NCBI GenBank assembly: GCA_963924555.1 | Contig: OZ004598.1 | Span: 5,058,858 to 5,122,857, forward strand | Direction of reading: 5' to 3' | Source of the DNA: Crambe crambe | Taxonomy: Eukaryota; Porifera; Demospongiae; Poecilosclerida; Crambeidae | DNA length: 64,000 nucleotides | Shown here: piece after piece, positions 23,601 through 38,856 of the stretch | How the letters are laid out: each line of letters starts with the position of its first letter | Position numbering within the stretch: the first letter of the stretch is position 1 | Notes under the pieces: model-generated | Told to the model about the DNA's origin: nothing | What the model saw: only the letters and a program-made list of their open reading frames with translations | Database searches by the model: none | Translations under genes and position numbers: made by a program

Positions 23601-26328
23601 CTGGAGGTTTTCGGAACACTTGGAAGGTTTTGAGCGTATGACTAGGAACAAGGCATGCATGATGCTGTGTTGTGCCTCAGCTGTGACCGAACGACTTCCA
23701 TAAATGTGCTCCTTCAGGGCAGGCATGGAGACCTGAGGACGAAAAGGTTCACAAAAATAAATATATGGCCTTAGGGTTATGCCATTCCCTTCAGGCAAGA
23801 TAATGAAGACTACCATGCCACTACACTCACCACATCCCTGTAAGCTTGGAACCAGACTTTGATCTCTTGCTCCTCTCTGGTTCCAACATGGGGATTCAGG
23901 GAACTTGAACAGCTCATGCCGATGCCTGAGATGGCGTTGAAGAGTGTACTGATCACAAACACACTCAGAGCCTCAGACGACTCCAGCACATCCTCAGATC
24001 CCGATTTATCCAAGAAGGCGTGTTTTGGTGAGCTTATCTGGACAGAATGAAGAGAAGGGAGGACGGATACTGCAACTTCAATCTGATCCAAAGGACGGAG
24101 AATGGACACAACTTTAGCCAAGTTGACTTTGTGCATGTGAACATAGACATGGAGGAGGGCAAGACGTTGGACAGCACTTCGTTTCTCCAACTTGCCAAAG
24201 GCAGCACGCAAGATCCTGTGACTGATTCCTGTGTTACCAAACTCCAAATGCAGCTTCTGTCGGGTGAAGTCCTCCAAGTACTTCTGCCAGAGGTCATCAC
24301 TCTTCATCAGAGCTTCAACTGTCAGAGAAATGCATGTCCTGTCGTCAGCCTGTATGGAATGGAGGATGGGAATGGGTAAATTTTTGGAACCACATTTTTT
24401 GGAATGAAATACGAAATACCAAAATGCTGGAATCTAAAATTGGAACCAAAATTATCTGGAACCAACCTTAGTCATGTCCTCCAACTTGGTTTGTATGATC
24501 TTGAGCATATCGGCCATCATCTGCACTCGACTCTGTTCCGCAGTCTGGAACAGAGAGGGGCGTGGCTCAGAGTAATCACTGAGCATGTCAACACCTTGAT
24601 TCACCTCCCTCCGACTCTGGTCCACCAGCTTCTCAACGGAGGAAGCAACAAGGAAGAAGAAAGGGAACTTGGGTGGGGCATAAGCTACCTCAGAGTTCGC
24701 CACGGCCGTGTCACTGCTGGCTATTCCCAACATCTTGATCTCATTCAGTTTCGGAATGGGAAATGTCCTGAGAACATCGAGGAAGAGATTAACGACATCG
24801 TCGGAGGAGCCATCGTTGAAAAGAACATCAATATTCATGCCTTGGTTGATTTTGTACACCATGTGGACTAGGAAGTCAAAGAAAAGGTTCTTGAAAATAG
24901 TTTGCAGGGAGTCGATGACACTCAAACTTGTTTCGTGTTGCTGAGAGAGTTGGGCAGCTTTTTCCAAATACTCCACCATCACTTTAGGCTGCCAGTACGA
25001 GTGGAATCGATCGCACAAGATCTCTCCAACTTTCTTCTTAAAGAATAGCTTTTCGAGAAGTGAAATTCTCTCCGTGACGTTCATCGGCCTGTTAAAGGAT
25101 GACGAAGGATGCTTCCCGAAGAATACCCTGGAGCTAATGACAGGAATGGCCTCCTTCAGGAGGGCGTGGAGCTGAGTGGCAATGGAGCTACGAGTTGAAG
25201 GGAAAGAAGTGGTGGTGTAGCACTGTTTGAACCACTCTCGGATGTCGATCAAAGCTCCTCCCTGAGCACTGAACCCAATCACATCCAAATGTGAGTAATC
25301 CCATCCACGAAGAAAGAGGGATGAATAGCAAGGGAAGGAGAGTTTTGGGGACGGGAAATGGAGGAGCACCACAAAGAGTTTCCTTGGTCCTTTCTTGATT
25401 CTGTTCTCAATCTCTTCGATCATGATACGGAGATGGTTCACGACGTCATTGCTTATTTCCTGCATGTTGACTGTGATTAGAAGGACTTGGCTCTCCTTGC
25501 TGTTCACAAATGTCTTGAGGAGCTCGTTGATGACCGTGAAGGAGGTGAAGGACGAGAGTTTTTGGAAGACAAGGGCGTCCACATCATCTTGGACCATCTC
25601 TCGAAGCATGGAGATGGCTTCATCGCTGGTTTGCTGCTGGTGTAGGGGGACTGGGTACTGAGAGGGGAGCTGGTGCAAGAGCTGTGAAGACCTCGCGTAA
25701 CAAATCAACTTGTTGGCATTCCTGAGGGTACAAATCATAAGGTGTCATCAAATAAACAAGTAAACAAGTAAACAAATGGGTAAACAAGCAAACAAATAAA
25801 CAAATACATCATAATATAGAAATTCCCTTGTGTATTGAACATGAAAATATCCACCCCACAAAATTTTCCTGCTAGAGGTGGTATGCTTAATTCACTAACA
25901 TTGGTGACTTGATCAGTCTCCTATTGGTCTCAATGAGCTTCTTGAGACTGAAGTGATTCTGATGGTTCAGATAGTTCTGGATATAGGAGGTGGGCACACT
26001 TCGATGGTGCACGCAGAGCGAGTCAGAGGTCATCAGCTGCATGATCTTCTTGCAAAGGAAACGGACGAGAAGCTGCGTGACAGCTGATACCACCAATAGG
26101 GCATTGATTGAGACATCCTGGTGGATATTCCTCTCGGCCTGAGGGTCATGGAGGGCATCGAAAGCCTCCGTAACTGCCTTGTAGATGTCCTCAGTGCTGT
26201 CGTAATACGTCTCAGAGGTCATGAGCAACACACGTCCAGCAAATTCCGAGTCCCGCAGCACTTGGTGCATCACCTCCTGCATGTCCAGATTCAATTCTTC
26301 TGCAGAACACTATTTTGAGTGAGTGAGT

Positions 26329-26427
<99 letters not shown>

Positions 26428-26739
26428 AAAATGCATTAGCACTGTCCTCAATAAAGGTCCTTTACTCCTTTATTCAAAGTGTGCTTTATTAAGAGTTTCC
26501 ACTTTCCTACCTACCTCTGGGATAATGAATCCAGCATTGGTCTTGAGAGCCTCTAGGGTCATCTCCATGATGCGACTGCGGACCAGGGTGGCCGGGGTGC
26601 TCTTGTTGGGGCGTTTGAAGCGGTGTTCATAGTCGTGCTCCAGGGGAGGGAGCATAGTCAGCAAGGCTGAGCTCACAGTGTCCTTATGGAAACCATAAAT
26701 ACTGGAGGAAGTCCCAATGGAGTCAACGAACTCATTAGT

Positions 26740-26820
<81 letters not shown>

Positions 26821-29800
26821 ATATCAAATAAACACTGTCTGTAATTACAGAGAGAGAAAAGGATGAAGAGTACACACACGCTTATGAGCTAATCACCAAC
26901 CTTTTTCACAACAGCCCTGAGGAGTTGGGCAAGTGCGGGGGGAAGGCTGGTCAGAGTAGCTTCCAGCACAATCTCGTGTGAGAGACGATATTTTTCAAAC
27001 CTGTTCAGGAATGGCTGGGGAACATTTGCAAGATCTGATTCCTTGACGACCACGATACACTCAAAGTCCTTGTGGACTCGGCATGGCTTGATGTGGGCCC
27101 CTATGGCAATGTTGGCATAGTAACGGGGACCTGTATTGGCATCAATGCGATGGAAACGTCTGTTGAAGAGGTCGTAGAAACTCTCATGGATGCTGTCTGT
27201 TTGGCAAAGGACAACTGTGTGACCTTCTGTGGCAGAATGGCGGACAGCAGCTATGGTGTTGACCTGTACACCAAGGGGGAGCATATAAATGTAAACATGT
27301 AGATGACATGTAAACAGCATGCGAATAGCATGTAGATAACATGCAAACATGTAAATGATATGTAACTAGCTACATATAACATGTAGATGACATGCAAACG
27401 ACATATAAATGACATGTAAATGACATGTAGATGACATGTAGGAAGCCATGAATGGCTTGACAGTGATTTCAATTTTGAAACCAGTTCCCACAGGACTAAT
27501 ATTCCACACCTTCTGAAGCTGGGCATCGCCTGGAAAGTCGCTACACATGTAGACTCGTGTCTTCTCCCTCTCCAATACCCCTGTGGTGGAGAGGAGGCGG
27601 ATGAGGGACCCATCCTCACTGGAGTCAATGACCAGTTTGTAGCGCATCTCATTCTCAGAGCCACACTCCTCTGGGTGGTCCAGCAAGCTGCTGACCAGTA
27701 TGTCCAAGATGTTCTGACCTTCCACCTCTTTCATACTAGCTTGCACCTGCACATGAAGAATGAAACCCTATAACAGTGATGAACTACAGTATGAAGGTTG
27801 TTGTTGTTGTTATTATTGTTGTTGTTATTATTGTTGTTTTGGTTGTTTGTTTGTTTGTTTGTTTTTAAACTCACACGACCGAGGAAAACTTTGCAGATGA
27901 AGTCGAAATCCCTCTTGCTGACTCCGTTGAAATTTCTTTCCAAGGCTTCCATTACCAGCTGAGGAGATAACATCTGTTTGCGCTTCCTCTTCAAGTATGA
28001 GATGAAATGGATGAAATCTCGAAGGCCAAAAAACTTGCTGAATCTCTCCTTTCTCATGAGGACTTCGTACGCTGGAACCAGACTGGCCACAAACTCCAAA
28101 TCCCTTTTCATCTCAGGTGGGGGGTCATGGGGGGTCTGGCAGAGGCAGCCCTTGGCGAGGGTCATCAAATCTTCTTGTGTGACCTCCGGACGGAACAGAC
28201 TCACAGCACGGTTTGTTTTGGCTGCATCAAGGACATGATTGCTAATAGCAACGAACGAGACTTCTTGCTTGTCAAGGTAAAAATGAAGGACTTTGAGAGA
28301 CTCGTGCCTTTCCTCTGGAAGTCCGGCTTCGTCCATGAAGACCACGCAGTAAACTGGGAGTGGCACACGTTGATGACTTCGCTGTCGGTTGATTGCACGG
28401 GAGAAGACTGTCTGGATCTCGTTGGACGTGGTGCGCCGTGAACACTGGTAAAACTGCGGATCAAGAGACTTGAAAATCTCTGTTTGTCTGAATGCACTGA
28501 TCTTTGATTCCTGTCCCTTGAGGTTAGCCAGAGTGAGATTAAATGAGAGAGTTTTGGACGATCCCGGCTGGCCAACAATGATCAATGGAGTATGTGTCAT
28601 CGTGCAGATAATAGTGGCAAATAAGTTCTCTTTGAGGGCTTGAGTTTTTGCAATCCCGTCTGGGAGATCAATGTTGTCAATATACCAGTTCAATTCCTCT
28701 TCAAAACTCTTCGAGAAAGACTCTTTAGCAGTAGCCACTTCGTGATCGAGCACCTCTTGGTACCTCTTCCGATATTTGGTGTCCAGTCTGAGGTAATAGA
28801 CGAGACCCAGGGAGACCAAGAGAGCTCTGAAGCTGTAGTCACAGTGGATTCCAGCAGGCTTATATCTCATGTACATCTTGTAGAGCCACTCGTAGAAAGT
28901 GAAGACTCTTTGGATGTCTCTCTGACTCACGCAACTCCGAGAGCATTCGGAAGCATCGCCCTCTGATAATCCACATTCCTTTAACTGCTCCAGGGCGTAC
29001 TCTCGTGTCAGATTCTGACTCTTGAGAACCAGATCAGTCAGAATAGCCTGGTCGCTACTGCTGGCATCCTGATTGGACATTCTCATCTTCGCTGCAATGT
29101 ACTCTCGTTCCTGTTCCTCCCCCAGGGCACCGTAGTCCCACATGAGGCACTGGAGAGTGGGGTGGAGCTGTCGGACGTAGTACGTTCCTCTGATCCATGT
29201 GTCTTTTTTGAAGACGGTGGCCAGACTGTTGCCACGGTGAGGGTTGCAAGCTCCAATCACAAATACGTTGCTGGGGATAGGCTAAGGAAAGAAATCAAGA
29301 GGTGTAATTGGTAAAGGGTTTCCTAATTGCATCACATTGCATTGGCATGCATTAATGAAATTGCTTCATGGTACCGTACCTTTCCATCGATGGTGCGATC
29401 TACGATGACTTCCTTGAACAAGCCAAGGCAGGAGGAAGTGTTGACCTCATCCAAGAAAACCTACAAAACAGCGAAAGTGATTGGTGCATACATATTCCCT
29501 AATGGTATGAGTGGGAGGGGGTGATTGGTGCATGCATATTCCCTAAATGGTATGAGTGGGAGGGGAGGAGACTCACAGTGATGAAGGGGACTTTGGTCTG
29601 GTTGGCAAAGCGCTCATAGGCTCGTTCGAGTTCTTCAGCCTTCTTGAAGATAGGTTCAAAAAATTCCATAATTTGAGCAGGTTCAAGAGCTGAGAGAGAA
29701 AGTAACAGATTTTATAATTTAAATAAATTAGAAAATATAAATTTTTCCACAAAAATATTACCCCTAGTGCCACAGTACTACTTACCAGCATGCACATTGA

Positions 29801-32609
29801 GCTTGTAGAAGAATTCTTTGACTGAGCAGTTGAGGAGTTTGAACAGAAGCTTACCAATCTCCTACAATGAGAAAATTTTATACATTAATACACAGAAGAG
29901 ATAGGAAAGGGGAGGGGCTTCTAGCTGGCCACACCCACCTTGGCATTGTTCTTGTATTTGACAGAGGCAACGAGCATAGCAACAGTCTCCACACCCCCAA
30001 CAACCGAGTCCTCCTCTCTCAGTTCTAACATGGAGAGCATAGGTTCTCCAATCAGGCTCAGCAGGTGCTCGCGGATGACAGAGAAGAACTGGATGCCAGA
30101 CTCTGCCTGGACCTCACCGATCGTGATGAAGTCATCTTCTCTGAGAGTGTTGCCCGAGCCTATGGATACCATAGCATCCACGACACCAGGGCAGTTCTTC
30201 AGACACTCTGCTGGCAAAGCTGAAAGAACACCAAATTTTAAACTGAAGTAGCATCAGTAACAACCCAAGCCCTGCCAAGCCCTGCCAAGCCCCACCAAGC
30301 CCCGCCAAGCCCCACTTCCTTGTGTGCTAGGGGAAAAGAATGTCCATTGTTAGGAGGTTGCCCTCTTCTTGGAGGGTCCTTTATGTTACATTGTAGGTCA
30401 ATCGAACTTTTAACATCTGAGGTCACACCCATTCCTTTTACGGTGAAAAGCACACTGGATTCTCCAATTACCTTCGAGTTTCCTCTTGATGTACTCCATG
30501 ATCCTGTCCTTGAAAAGGTTCCAATTCCTAATAAGGGAGTAGTTCCAGAGCTTGGACAACATCTCAATGAGAGCAGTCTTCCCCACCCCCGTCTCCCCCT
30601 CGATGATCACGGGAACTCCGCACTCTGCCCTTTCGTGGATGTTCAGCATTTTGATGGCAAAATCCAATGTCAGGACATATTTGGAGTCGTCTATCAGAGA
30701 GAGTCTGTGTTTGTCATCTCTTAACTCGAGAGGAACATCCAGGGCACGTGAGAGGTAAGAATCCAGTTTGTCTCTGGAGTAGAGGTCACTAAAAAACAGA
30801 AGGAAAGAGTCTGGATACCACTTGCAAAAGATGACTCAATTCTACAATGTTTGCTTACAGCATGGAAGGAATGTCTATTCCAAGCTTCCTGAACTTCTCT
30901 TTGTGTTCATTGAGGATGTCATCAGGATGCAGAGAGAGCAAACCAAAAGTTCCTCCACCATCTTTAAAGTCGTAGATCAGCTGCAAAGAAGAACAGAAAA
31001 CTCAAAATTTAATATCACATGGTAGAGTTGATGCAGAGCTTTCCTGAGAAATAATAATTGCAGGATTTTACCCCACAGTGCAACTACTTCCTCACCTGGT
31101 GGTGAGGCTTGAGAGACCAGCTCTCTCGGATGAAAGGGTCACAGAAGTCGCTGACTTCGTGAAGCATGGTCTCCATGAGGGTGGAACCAAGTTGTGACGT
31201 GTCGTTCCTCCTCTTCTTCCCTTCTGACACGACATACTCAGATGACCCTCCATTGTAATTGAAGGCAGGACACTCATCCAGGAAAGCACAGCGACGCTTC
31301 ATGTATCTACAAAATAAACTTAATAACAGCTGCCCTACTTTTAAAAATAGTTTATCCACTAAATATGATATTCTCCCTTAATAGTATTGTGGTGCTGACC
31401 TGATGAAGAGTTTCTGTGACGTTTTGTTGACCATCATGTGCTTAGGGGTGTAATGTTTGAGCAGCTTGTGGCAGTCACTGGCGCTGAGGTCAGGGTCCAG
31501 GCTGAACTTCACGGGAACTTTGCTCCTCCCAGACAACATACCTCCTGCACCAATGGGTGATTGAGAAATGTCCAGCATATAAATCATACTGACCATCTTT
31601 GTAGAGTTTGTTGATGCCTCTGGTACCACCAATCTTGTAGGCCCTGAGGTACTTGCACACAAGTTGGACCTCTTCATCCAATTCATAGGGAATGCTAGGC
31701 TCAATCAGGTAAGGGGTCCCCAGCAGACCGAGTGCTGGGATATCTTCAAAGAACTCCTGTAGTGACATCTCGGCATTCATTTTGATGCGAGAGGGAACCT
31801 ACGTATGGTGATATTTATCGAGATCACATGACCGATCATGTGATTGACGTGTTCCCCTTACCTCCACATAAACAGCCCAACTCATACCCCCAGGGCATCG
31901 GAAGGAGCAGCCAGTGATCGGGTCCTCCACATACCCAACAATAAACAGATCGAAGAAGAACCAGCCCACAGTCTCAATTAGCTGGTTGTAACGCTTCCTC
32001 TCAAGGTCGTCAACCGACTCCTACAGAGATACAAAAAAATAATGAATTTTCCCTCTTGCTCCTCCCTCTTCTCCTCCCTCCCTCCTCCCCCTCTCTCCCT
32101 CCCTCCCTCCCTCCCTCCTCCCTCCATCCCTCCTCCCCCTCTCCCTCCTCCCCCTCTCTCCCTCCCTCCCTCCATCCCTCCTCCCCCTCTCTCCCTCCAT
32201 CCCTCCCTCCGTCCCTCCGTCCCTCCCCCTATTCACCCCAGGAGGGAGCATGGTGAAATTGAAGTAGATGGCACAGTGAGGCACATCAGTTGGAAGGGCA
32301 CACAGCTTCTTGATAGCACTGAGAGGAGTGAATGCTTCATTCACAGCAATCTTCAGACACTGGGGAGCACTGGCCAGCTGCTTCTCAATATAATGTGTCT
32401 TCCCATCACCTAACAAATATTACATCATATCATAATTGACATTACTCAAACTTGTATAGACAGAGTATAGAGAAATTTGAATTGTTTTTGACACACACCT
32501 GCTTCTCCATATACAAGCTGAATACATTCAAAATCTTCAGGTTTGAGTGCAGCTTTCTGGCACGTGATACCAGCTTGCTTGAAATCCAGTGATGGTTCAG
32601 TTCCCTATG

Positions 32610-32663
<54 letters not shown>

Positions 32664-35600
32664 TCCATAACTCCCATGTTTCTAAACATTGCGTACGCTT
32701 CCAGCTCTTGGCAAGAGGTGAGTTACGAACTCTGACCTTGTAATCCATGTGGAGTACCCAGGGCATTTCTCGGAGCAGCGATGGAGCCCTTTCGACAAAG
32801 TGAGTACAAGGAATCTCCATTTCACTCTGAATTTGTTGCTGCTGCTTCAGGTCATAGTGAATGCGGAGAAGAGCCTCCTGGAGCTGGTACGGGAGCTTAT
32901 TCACTTCGAGAATCAGATACTGGAAAGGTCTTTTTGTGGCTCTTTTCGGGTTCAGAAAAAGTCTGAGCTCTTCTTCGGTAGTCGTGGAGCGACAGTGAAG
33001 TACCTCAAAAGGCTCGGGGACGCCGCCAAAGATGCCGATAATGGTCCTCACTAGCTGGCCAAGGGTAAAGTGCTCACAGGAGTGGAGGATGTGGGTGGAT
33101 TGTTGGGACATGGAACGAGCGAGGGAGGAGGATCCCGCCCGGCGTCGCTTCAGGGAATTGGTGGAGAGGTCAGAGTTCTGGAAGAGGCCTGCAAGGAAGG
33201 TACCCACTAGGTGCATCGGGGGTGTATCTGAACTCTGCTCCCTGAAGAGGTTTGGTGCCGTCTTCATCAAGTCCTGCAGGATAACAAGGGGAAATTAAAC
33301 AAGTCCTACAGGACAATAACTTAAAATTGGCCACCGATAATTTTCCATGTGCCAGCAACACCCTTATGTGAGACCATGCCCTCAAGACAATGTTGCTTTA
33401 CCTTGATGGTATGCTTCAACCTCCTCTGGACCTCATGCTGGTTCCGGAATAGAATACTGACATCGTTGACAATGCTGGCAAGGTTTGGCTTGCCTCCGAC
33501 GAGGTTCTGATAGAGGTGGAGGAGTTTGGGGATGGAGAAGAAGAGAAGCTGCTCGTATTCTGAACGCAAAGTGGACACCATTTCCTTGAAGTCATTCAGC
33601 TGTATGGAGGCATCGTACACCTGGAGGGGAAGGGAGGGGGAGGGGAGGGGAGAGAGGGGAGGGGAGGGGAGAGAGGGGAGGGGGAGGGGAAGGGAGGGGG
33701 AGGGGAGGGGAGAGAGGGGAGGGGAAGGGAGAGAGGGGAGGGGAGAGAGGGGAGGGGAGAGAGGGAGGGGGAGGGGAGAAATGAAAAACACATTATCACA
33801 CCATCCTCAGAACTAGTAGAAGAAAATTGAGTGCTTCTACACTTCTTGCTTGACTCACCATTTCATCAGCTTCCTCCTGAGTGAATGCACAATGAAGCAC
33901 ATACTTCACGTCCTCATGCAAGAAATCAGGATGGCCCAGTTCTCGTAGTTTGGTATATAAATCCAACAACTTCTTGGCAGTCTACATGCAACATAGAGAA
34001 TGATCAGTCACATGACACATCACATGACAGTAGTACTTGCTTGATGTTTCAATTAATGCCCACCTGATTCAGATGTAGGAAATGCCTTATTTGGATAGCA
34101 GCATCACCCTCAGCATCGAGGAATCCGAGTTTCCTGACAAAATCACTGATCTGGTCTTCGTTCCAGGCTGTCATCTTGCTGAGGGAGGCCGTCTCCATGA
34201 CCTCACCCACGTTCTGGTACACGTGGGGAGTGTGAAGGAGCTGGATCGAGCCTGACACATAGTCGATGGAGGAGCTGAAGTGAAAGCGGTAGAAACCAGT
34301 CTCCATCACAAACCGCAGCTCTGAGGCCACCCCTTGGAGGGTATCACCCTGTCATTAAAAAGCCAATTATCATACATGAAATGAACCTCCTATACTATAA
34401 ACTATCTCTCTTTCATCCAGCTTATATACTCTCTCTCTTCCGGCTTACCTCAGCTCTTGAGAACCACAGACGAATGAGATTGATGTTTCTATTGACCGTC
34501 TCCAACTGCCTTCTCCCATCGTATGCATTCAACTCTGACACCTTGGACATGAGCTGCCCAAAGCTCAGCTCCTTCTCAGTGAAGGGAGTGATCATCTTGA
34601 AAGCAGCAAAGAGGTGGTTCAGCACTACTTCATTGTACTCCTCGTGCTGGAGTTGGGTAGTGATGAGTTGGTATTGTTGGAGAAAGAGTTCTTTCCCACT
34701 TTTCCCAACAAATTGCTTCTCCTGGACCACAAATTGATGGAAATCTGCACTATCTTGAACAGCTGCAAATAGATCCAAAAAGCGTGCATTCTGGCGAGAG
34801 TCCAGATACAAGAGAGTAGTGACTTTGTTCATCTTTTCGATAGCATCTTTAGCAGTGAGCTTATTTCTAGTCTCTGCTTCTTCAAGCATTTTCACAAGAT
34901 CCATGAGTTCCTTTAGGTCAGGATCTGCAAGACACGCTTTCAGTTGAAACTGCTCGCAGACATTGTGAATGACCTGGATGTGACGAGCATACTGGAATAA
35001 CTGTAACATGGCCTTGATTCCTTGCAAACCCTCTGCATTCTGCATGTTGATAATGGCATATTCAGCATAGCTGTTCAAAAGCCCAAACTCTCGATCAATG
35101 TCCATAGCTCGAAGGTTGAGGGAACCATTGGCAATGATCTCCGTGTACATTGCATTCCCTTGGATCAGTCTGAGGATGAACTGCTTGGTATTCTCCAGAG
35201 CCTCCCCGAGCGTCTCAATGGACACACCCACTGTTTTATGCTTCTTCTCTGGGACCATATCAGGCAGGTGCATCACTCTGGGAGATCCTTCCATCTTTTT
35301 TGGAGATTTTTTCTCTTCGAGGATTTTGAGCTGGTTTTTGAGGTACTTGTCGAAGATTTCGCTGTTGCTCAGATAGAAAAAGGACAAAAATTCCATATTG
35401 TCCTCGACAGATGACAAGAAAGTTGTGAGTTGACGAACAAGTTGTTTGAGTTCGTTGAGATTGACTTCAGTTGTGATTTCCAAAGCCACATCTTGTCCAG
35501 GATTGAAGTTCTTGCTGATGGAAGGAGGAATTTTGTACTCAACAGTCAGAGATTTCTTATGGTTGTTCTTGCTCTCTCCCGGAAAAGACACGTGCTTCTT

Positions 35601-36834
35601 GATGGCTAATAAAGTGGGAGGGGGCAGGGCCACACCATATTTGGTGAGAATTTCGTAAAGAGAGCAATACCCAGCTTCAGGTTGTCCGCTGATGTAACAA
35701 ATGAGCATCATATTCAAGAGTTCAAAAGCTTGTAAGAAATCGGTTCTCACTGCATGGACGTACTGAGCATCTACAACAAGAGTATTAGCAGAGAGAGAAG
35801 TGGCAGCTCTGTTCAAGAGACTGAAAACATCGAGGTAGAGCTGGATTCCATCGTAGTTGATATCTTTTGCGACAAATTTCTGCCTCCATGCAGCGAGAAC
35901 TTGCTGTGCTTGAGAGAGCCAGCGAAAGAATTTCTTCACTCCTTCACAGGATGACTGGATTACATCCAGGGGCATATTTTCGTCATTGAGAACACTTTTA
36001 GTTTCTTCCAACTCTTGCATCTTGCAGAAAACACTGTAGATTCTCCCCAGCTGATCGATGATGTGGTAAAAAGACCTAGCCCACTCCAGAGATTCAGAGA
36101 CCGGCATCTTGGCACAGCAGGTCCCCACTACCCCCCAGCAGAATTCAAGACGAGAGTTCAATTCACTAAGGTGCTTGAGGTTCATGCAGATGGTCTTGAC
36201 ACACTTGTCCAGGAGAAGTCTGAGGGGCTGGGTCACTGTGCCTTGGTGGGCCAAAGACTCTGGAACCAATTCCTGCAAGAGTAATGGGCAAAGGGTATCA
36301 TACATACATGCATGCACAGTCATAATCGATCAGATCGAAGGTAGAGTAATGGGTAAAGGGTCATCGTACAGTCGTAGGAGTAATGGGTAAAGGGTTATCA
36401 TACATACATGCACGCACATTCATATATCAATATCTTACCTGCTGCAGGACCATTAGAATGAGCTGCTGAAAGCTGCTATGATCTGCAATGAGGCCCTATG
36501 ATATGAAGAGAATTGTAATGGTAATGCATCTAAGAGTTGCCTATAACTACTACTGACCCATATGGTCTCGACGTCTTCCAAGATGGTCGCCTGCAAGTGG
36601 TTTCGTTGGATGTACTCAGTGAGAAACTGAGTGAAGTCATCGGAAACATTGGTTGAGAGGATGTCGCTGTGCAGAGTGGATGTGCTGCCTTCATTGTCCA
36701 TCATGAAGAGGTCGGGAACATTCAGACTCAAGAGGTCCATGATGAAATCCTTGGCCCGTCCCTGCTCCAAGTAGCAGCTTCCCACTGACTTCAGAAACTC
36801 CAGCAAGAAATTGTGATGTCTGGCGTCCTTGAAC

Positions 36835-36917
<83 letters not shown>

Positions 36918-38793
36918 CCTCCGAGTAATTTGTTCTGTGCTTTACCTTTGCTTCACTTCACTTACCGCTCCACAAATTCAGAGAAGAACTCGTTCCAAGT
37001 TGGACTGCAAATCTTCACTTCCTTGGGGATCTTGTACTGCTTCAGGTACTTCTCCACCACCTACAAATGTATGTATGTATGTATGATGAGAGTAAATCCA
37101 TCCCAACTATAATTTTAGGCGTCTTTCAAGTATTTCCTCTGCTGATCCTCTTTTCTCCTTATGAGCACTCCCTTTTCTCCTCCCATGGCTATTCCCCCTG
37201 AGTACCACTCCCCCTTTCTCTCACCTTCCACCCCCACCCACTCACCCAAGTTGGCCAGATGAGGAAGGCTTTGTAGAGCTGGAGGAATCGCTCAACTTGA
37301 AGCCCACTAAAGTTGTCCTCCATTTTCAGAATGACCTGCGCAGAATAGATGTTTGAATAATAATAACTGGATGACTCAACAAAATGGATTAGTGATATGT
37401 CTAAGCACGACATCATGACTGTGTTTAATAATGCAGAGATAGAAATAAGACTAAATTAATCAGACAACAATGCTCCATACTGGGCTGGCTATTTTCTTTG
37501 AAATGAGTGGCTGTCTATGACAGACAGACAGAGGGTTACATTTCTCTTGATGTGCTCGCTGTATATCTTGGTGGCTCCACCAGTCTTGGAGTTGAGGAAG
37601 TCCTTGAGGAGAGACTCTGCCTTCTCGCTGGTGATATCAATGGCGAGGAGAAGCATGCTCAACCACTCCTTTATCTCCTCGTCCATACTCTTACTGGTCC
37701 ACTGTCTCTTCCTGCTCACTTCCAGCACAGTGTCCAAAAGAGTAATACCCTGCAATTATATTAAATATGAGCACTCATAAAGAGGATAGCCATTGGCAAT
37801 AAGTCTCCCAAAAGAGTAACACCCTGTAATTAATGCATTCATAAAGGAGCAAGTACCCATAATTATCAACAGAGTATTTCCATTTATAAAGGGATAGCTA
37901 TTGGATAAAAAGAGTGATACCCTGTAATCAACAATAGAAGAGCATTTATCAATCAAAATGGGCTACAAGGGCTAACTATTCGCTACAAGGTTTAAACCCT
38001 ATAATTAAGGGGCTACAAGGGTTAAACCCTAATTTGCTACAAGGGTTAAAAAGGGGCTAATTTGAAAAGGTTATTGCACAGACCTCTTGTAGGATGCTCA
38101 TGAGGTTTCCATCGGGATAGATGGACTTGTACCAAGTGTCCTGCTTCTGAGAGAAGAGGGGTGTGTAGGAAGTGGTCCGTGGGGAGGTCAAGAAACAATC
38201 CATAAACTCGTCCTCCAACTGCACGTATGGCTCTAGGACAATCACAAACTCCCTGGGGTCAGGAGGGGGTACAAAGGGTTTATTTATTAATTAGTTTTAG
38301 CAAGCGGTAGTACTATACATCCATATTGAGTATAAGTGGTACGGATTAGAGAACTGAAAATGATTCAGCAATTAGGATGCACAGCTGTTGATATTAGAGT
38401 ACAAACCCAACACCTTATAAAGAAAACACAAGCCTGGTCAATTGTTAATGGTTAGTATACTAAAGAATATACAATAGTATACTGACAAGTATACCTCAAT
38501 GGTTAGTATACTAAAACTGACAAGTATACTAATGGTTAGTATACTAAAGAATATTACTGACAAGTATATGTATACTAACAGCTGATCTAGAATACTAGTT
38601 AGTATATTGACTTGATTGTACACTGACCTCATCTGTTGGAATGACCTGACAGCACCATTGGCAGTGAGGACATCTCCCATGTGGTGACTGGAGAAGGACA
38701 CCTCATCAGGGAGTAGCAGGAGACGACCAAACTCCACCCCTCTCTTGATACTCTGAATCGTGTCTGTGTTCAGGTGTGTGAATGTCTCAGTCT

Positions 38794-38856
<63 letters not shown>

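Larger units (their letters stand above)
29380..30602 (-). other. AAA1 nucleotide-binding motifs
   Basis: The Walker A GETGVGKTAL is at about 30570-30600. The Walker B exon at about 29380-29462 reads VFLDEVNTSSCLGLFKEVIV. The exon that follows begins with IGACNPHR, the AACNPYR block of the family. Both motifs look catalytically competent. Confidence 0.9.

Noticed and set aside
24452..25738. A separate gene for the 428-codon minus-strand ORF
   Set aside because: It is one large exon of the RNF213-like gene: splice phases and family blocks continue on both sides.
27251..27664. His/Met-rich minus-strand ORFs
   Set aside because: They run across the ACATGTAAATG tandem repeat of an intron.
32042..32413. 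Proline/serine-rich ORF on +
   Set aside because: Translation of the CCCTC repeat, antisense to the RNF213-like gene.
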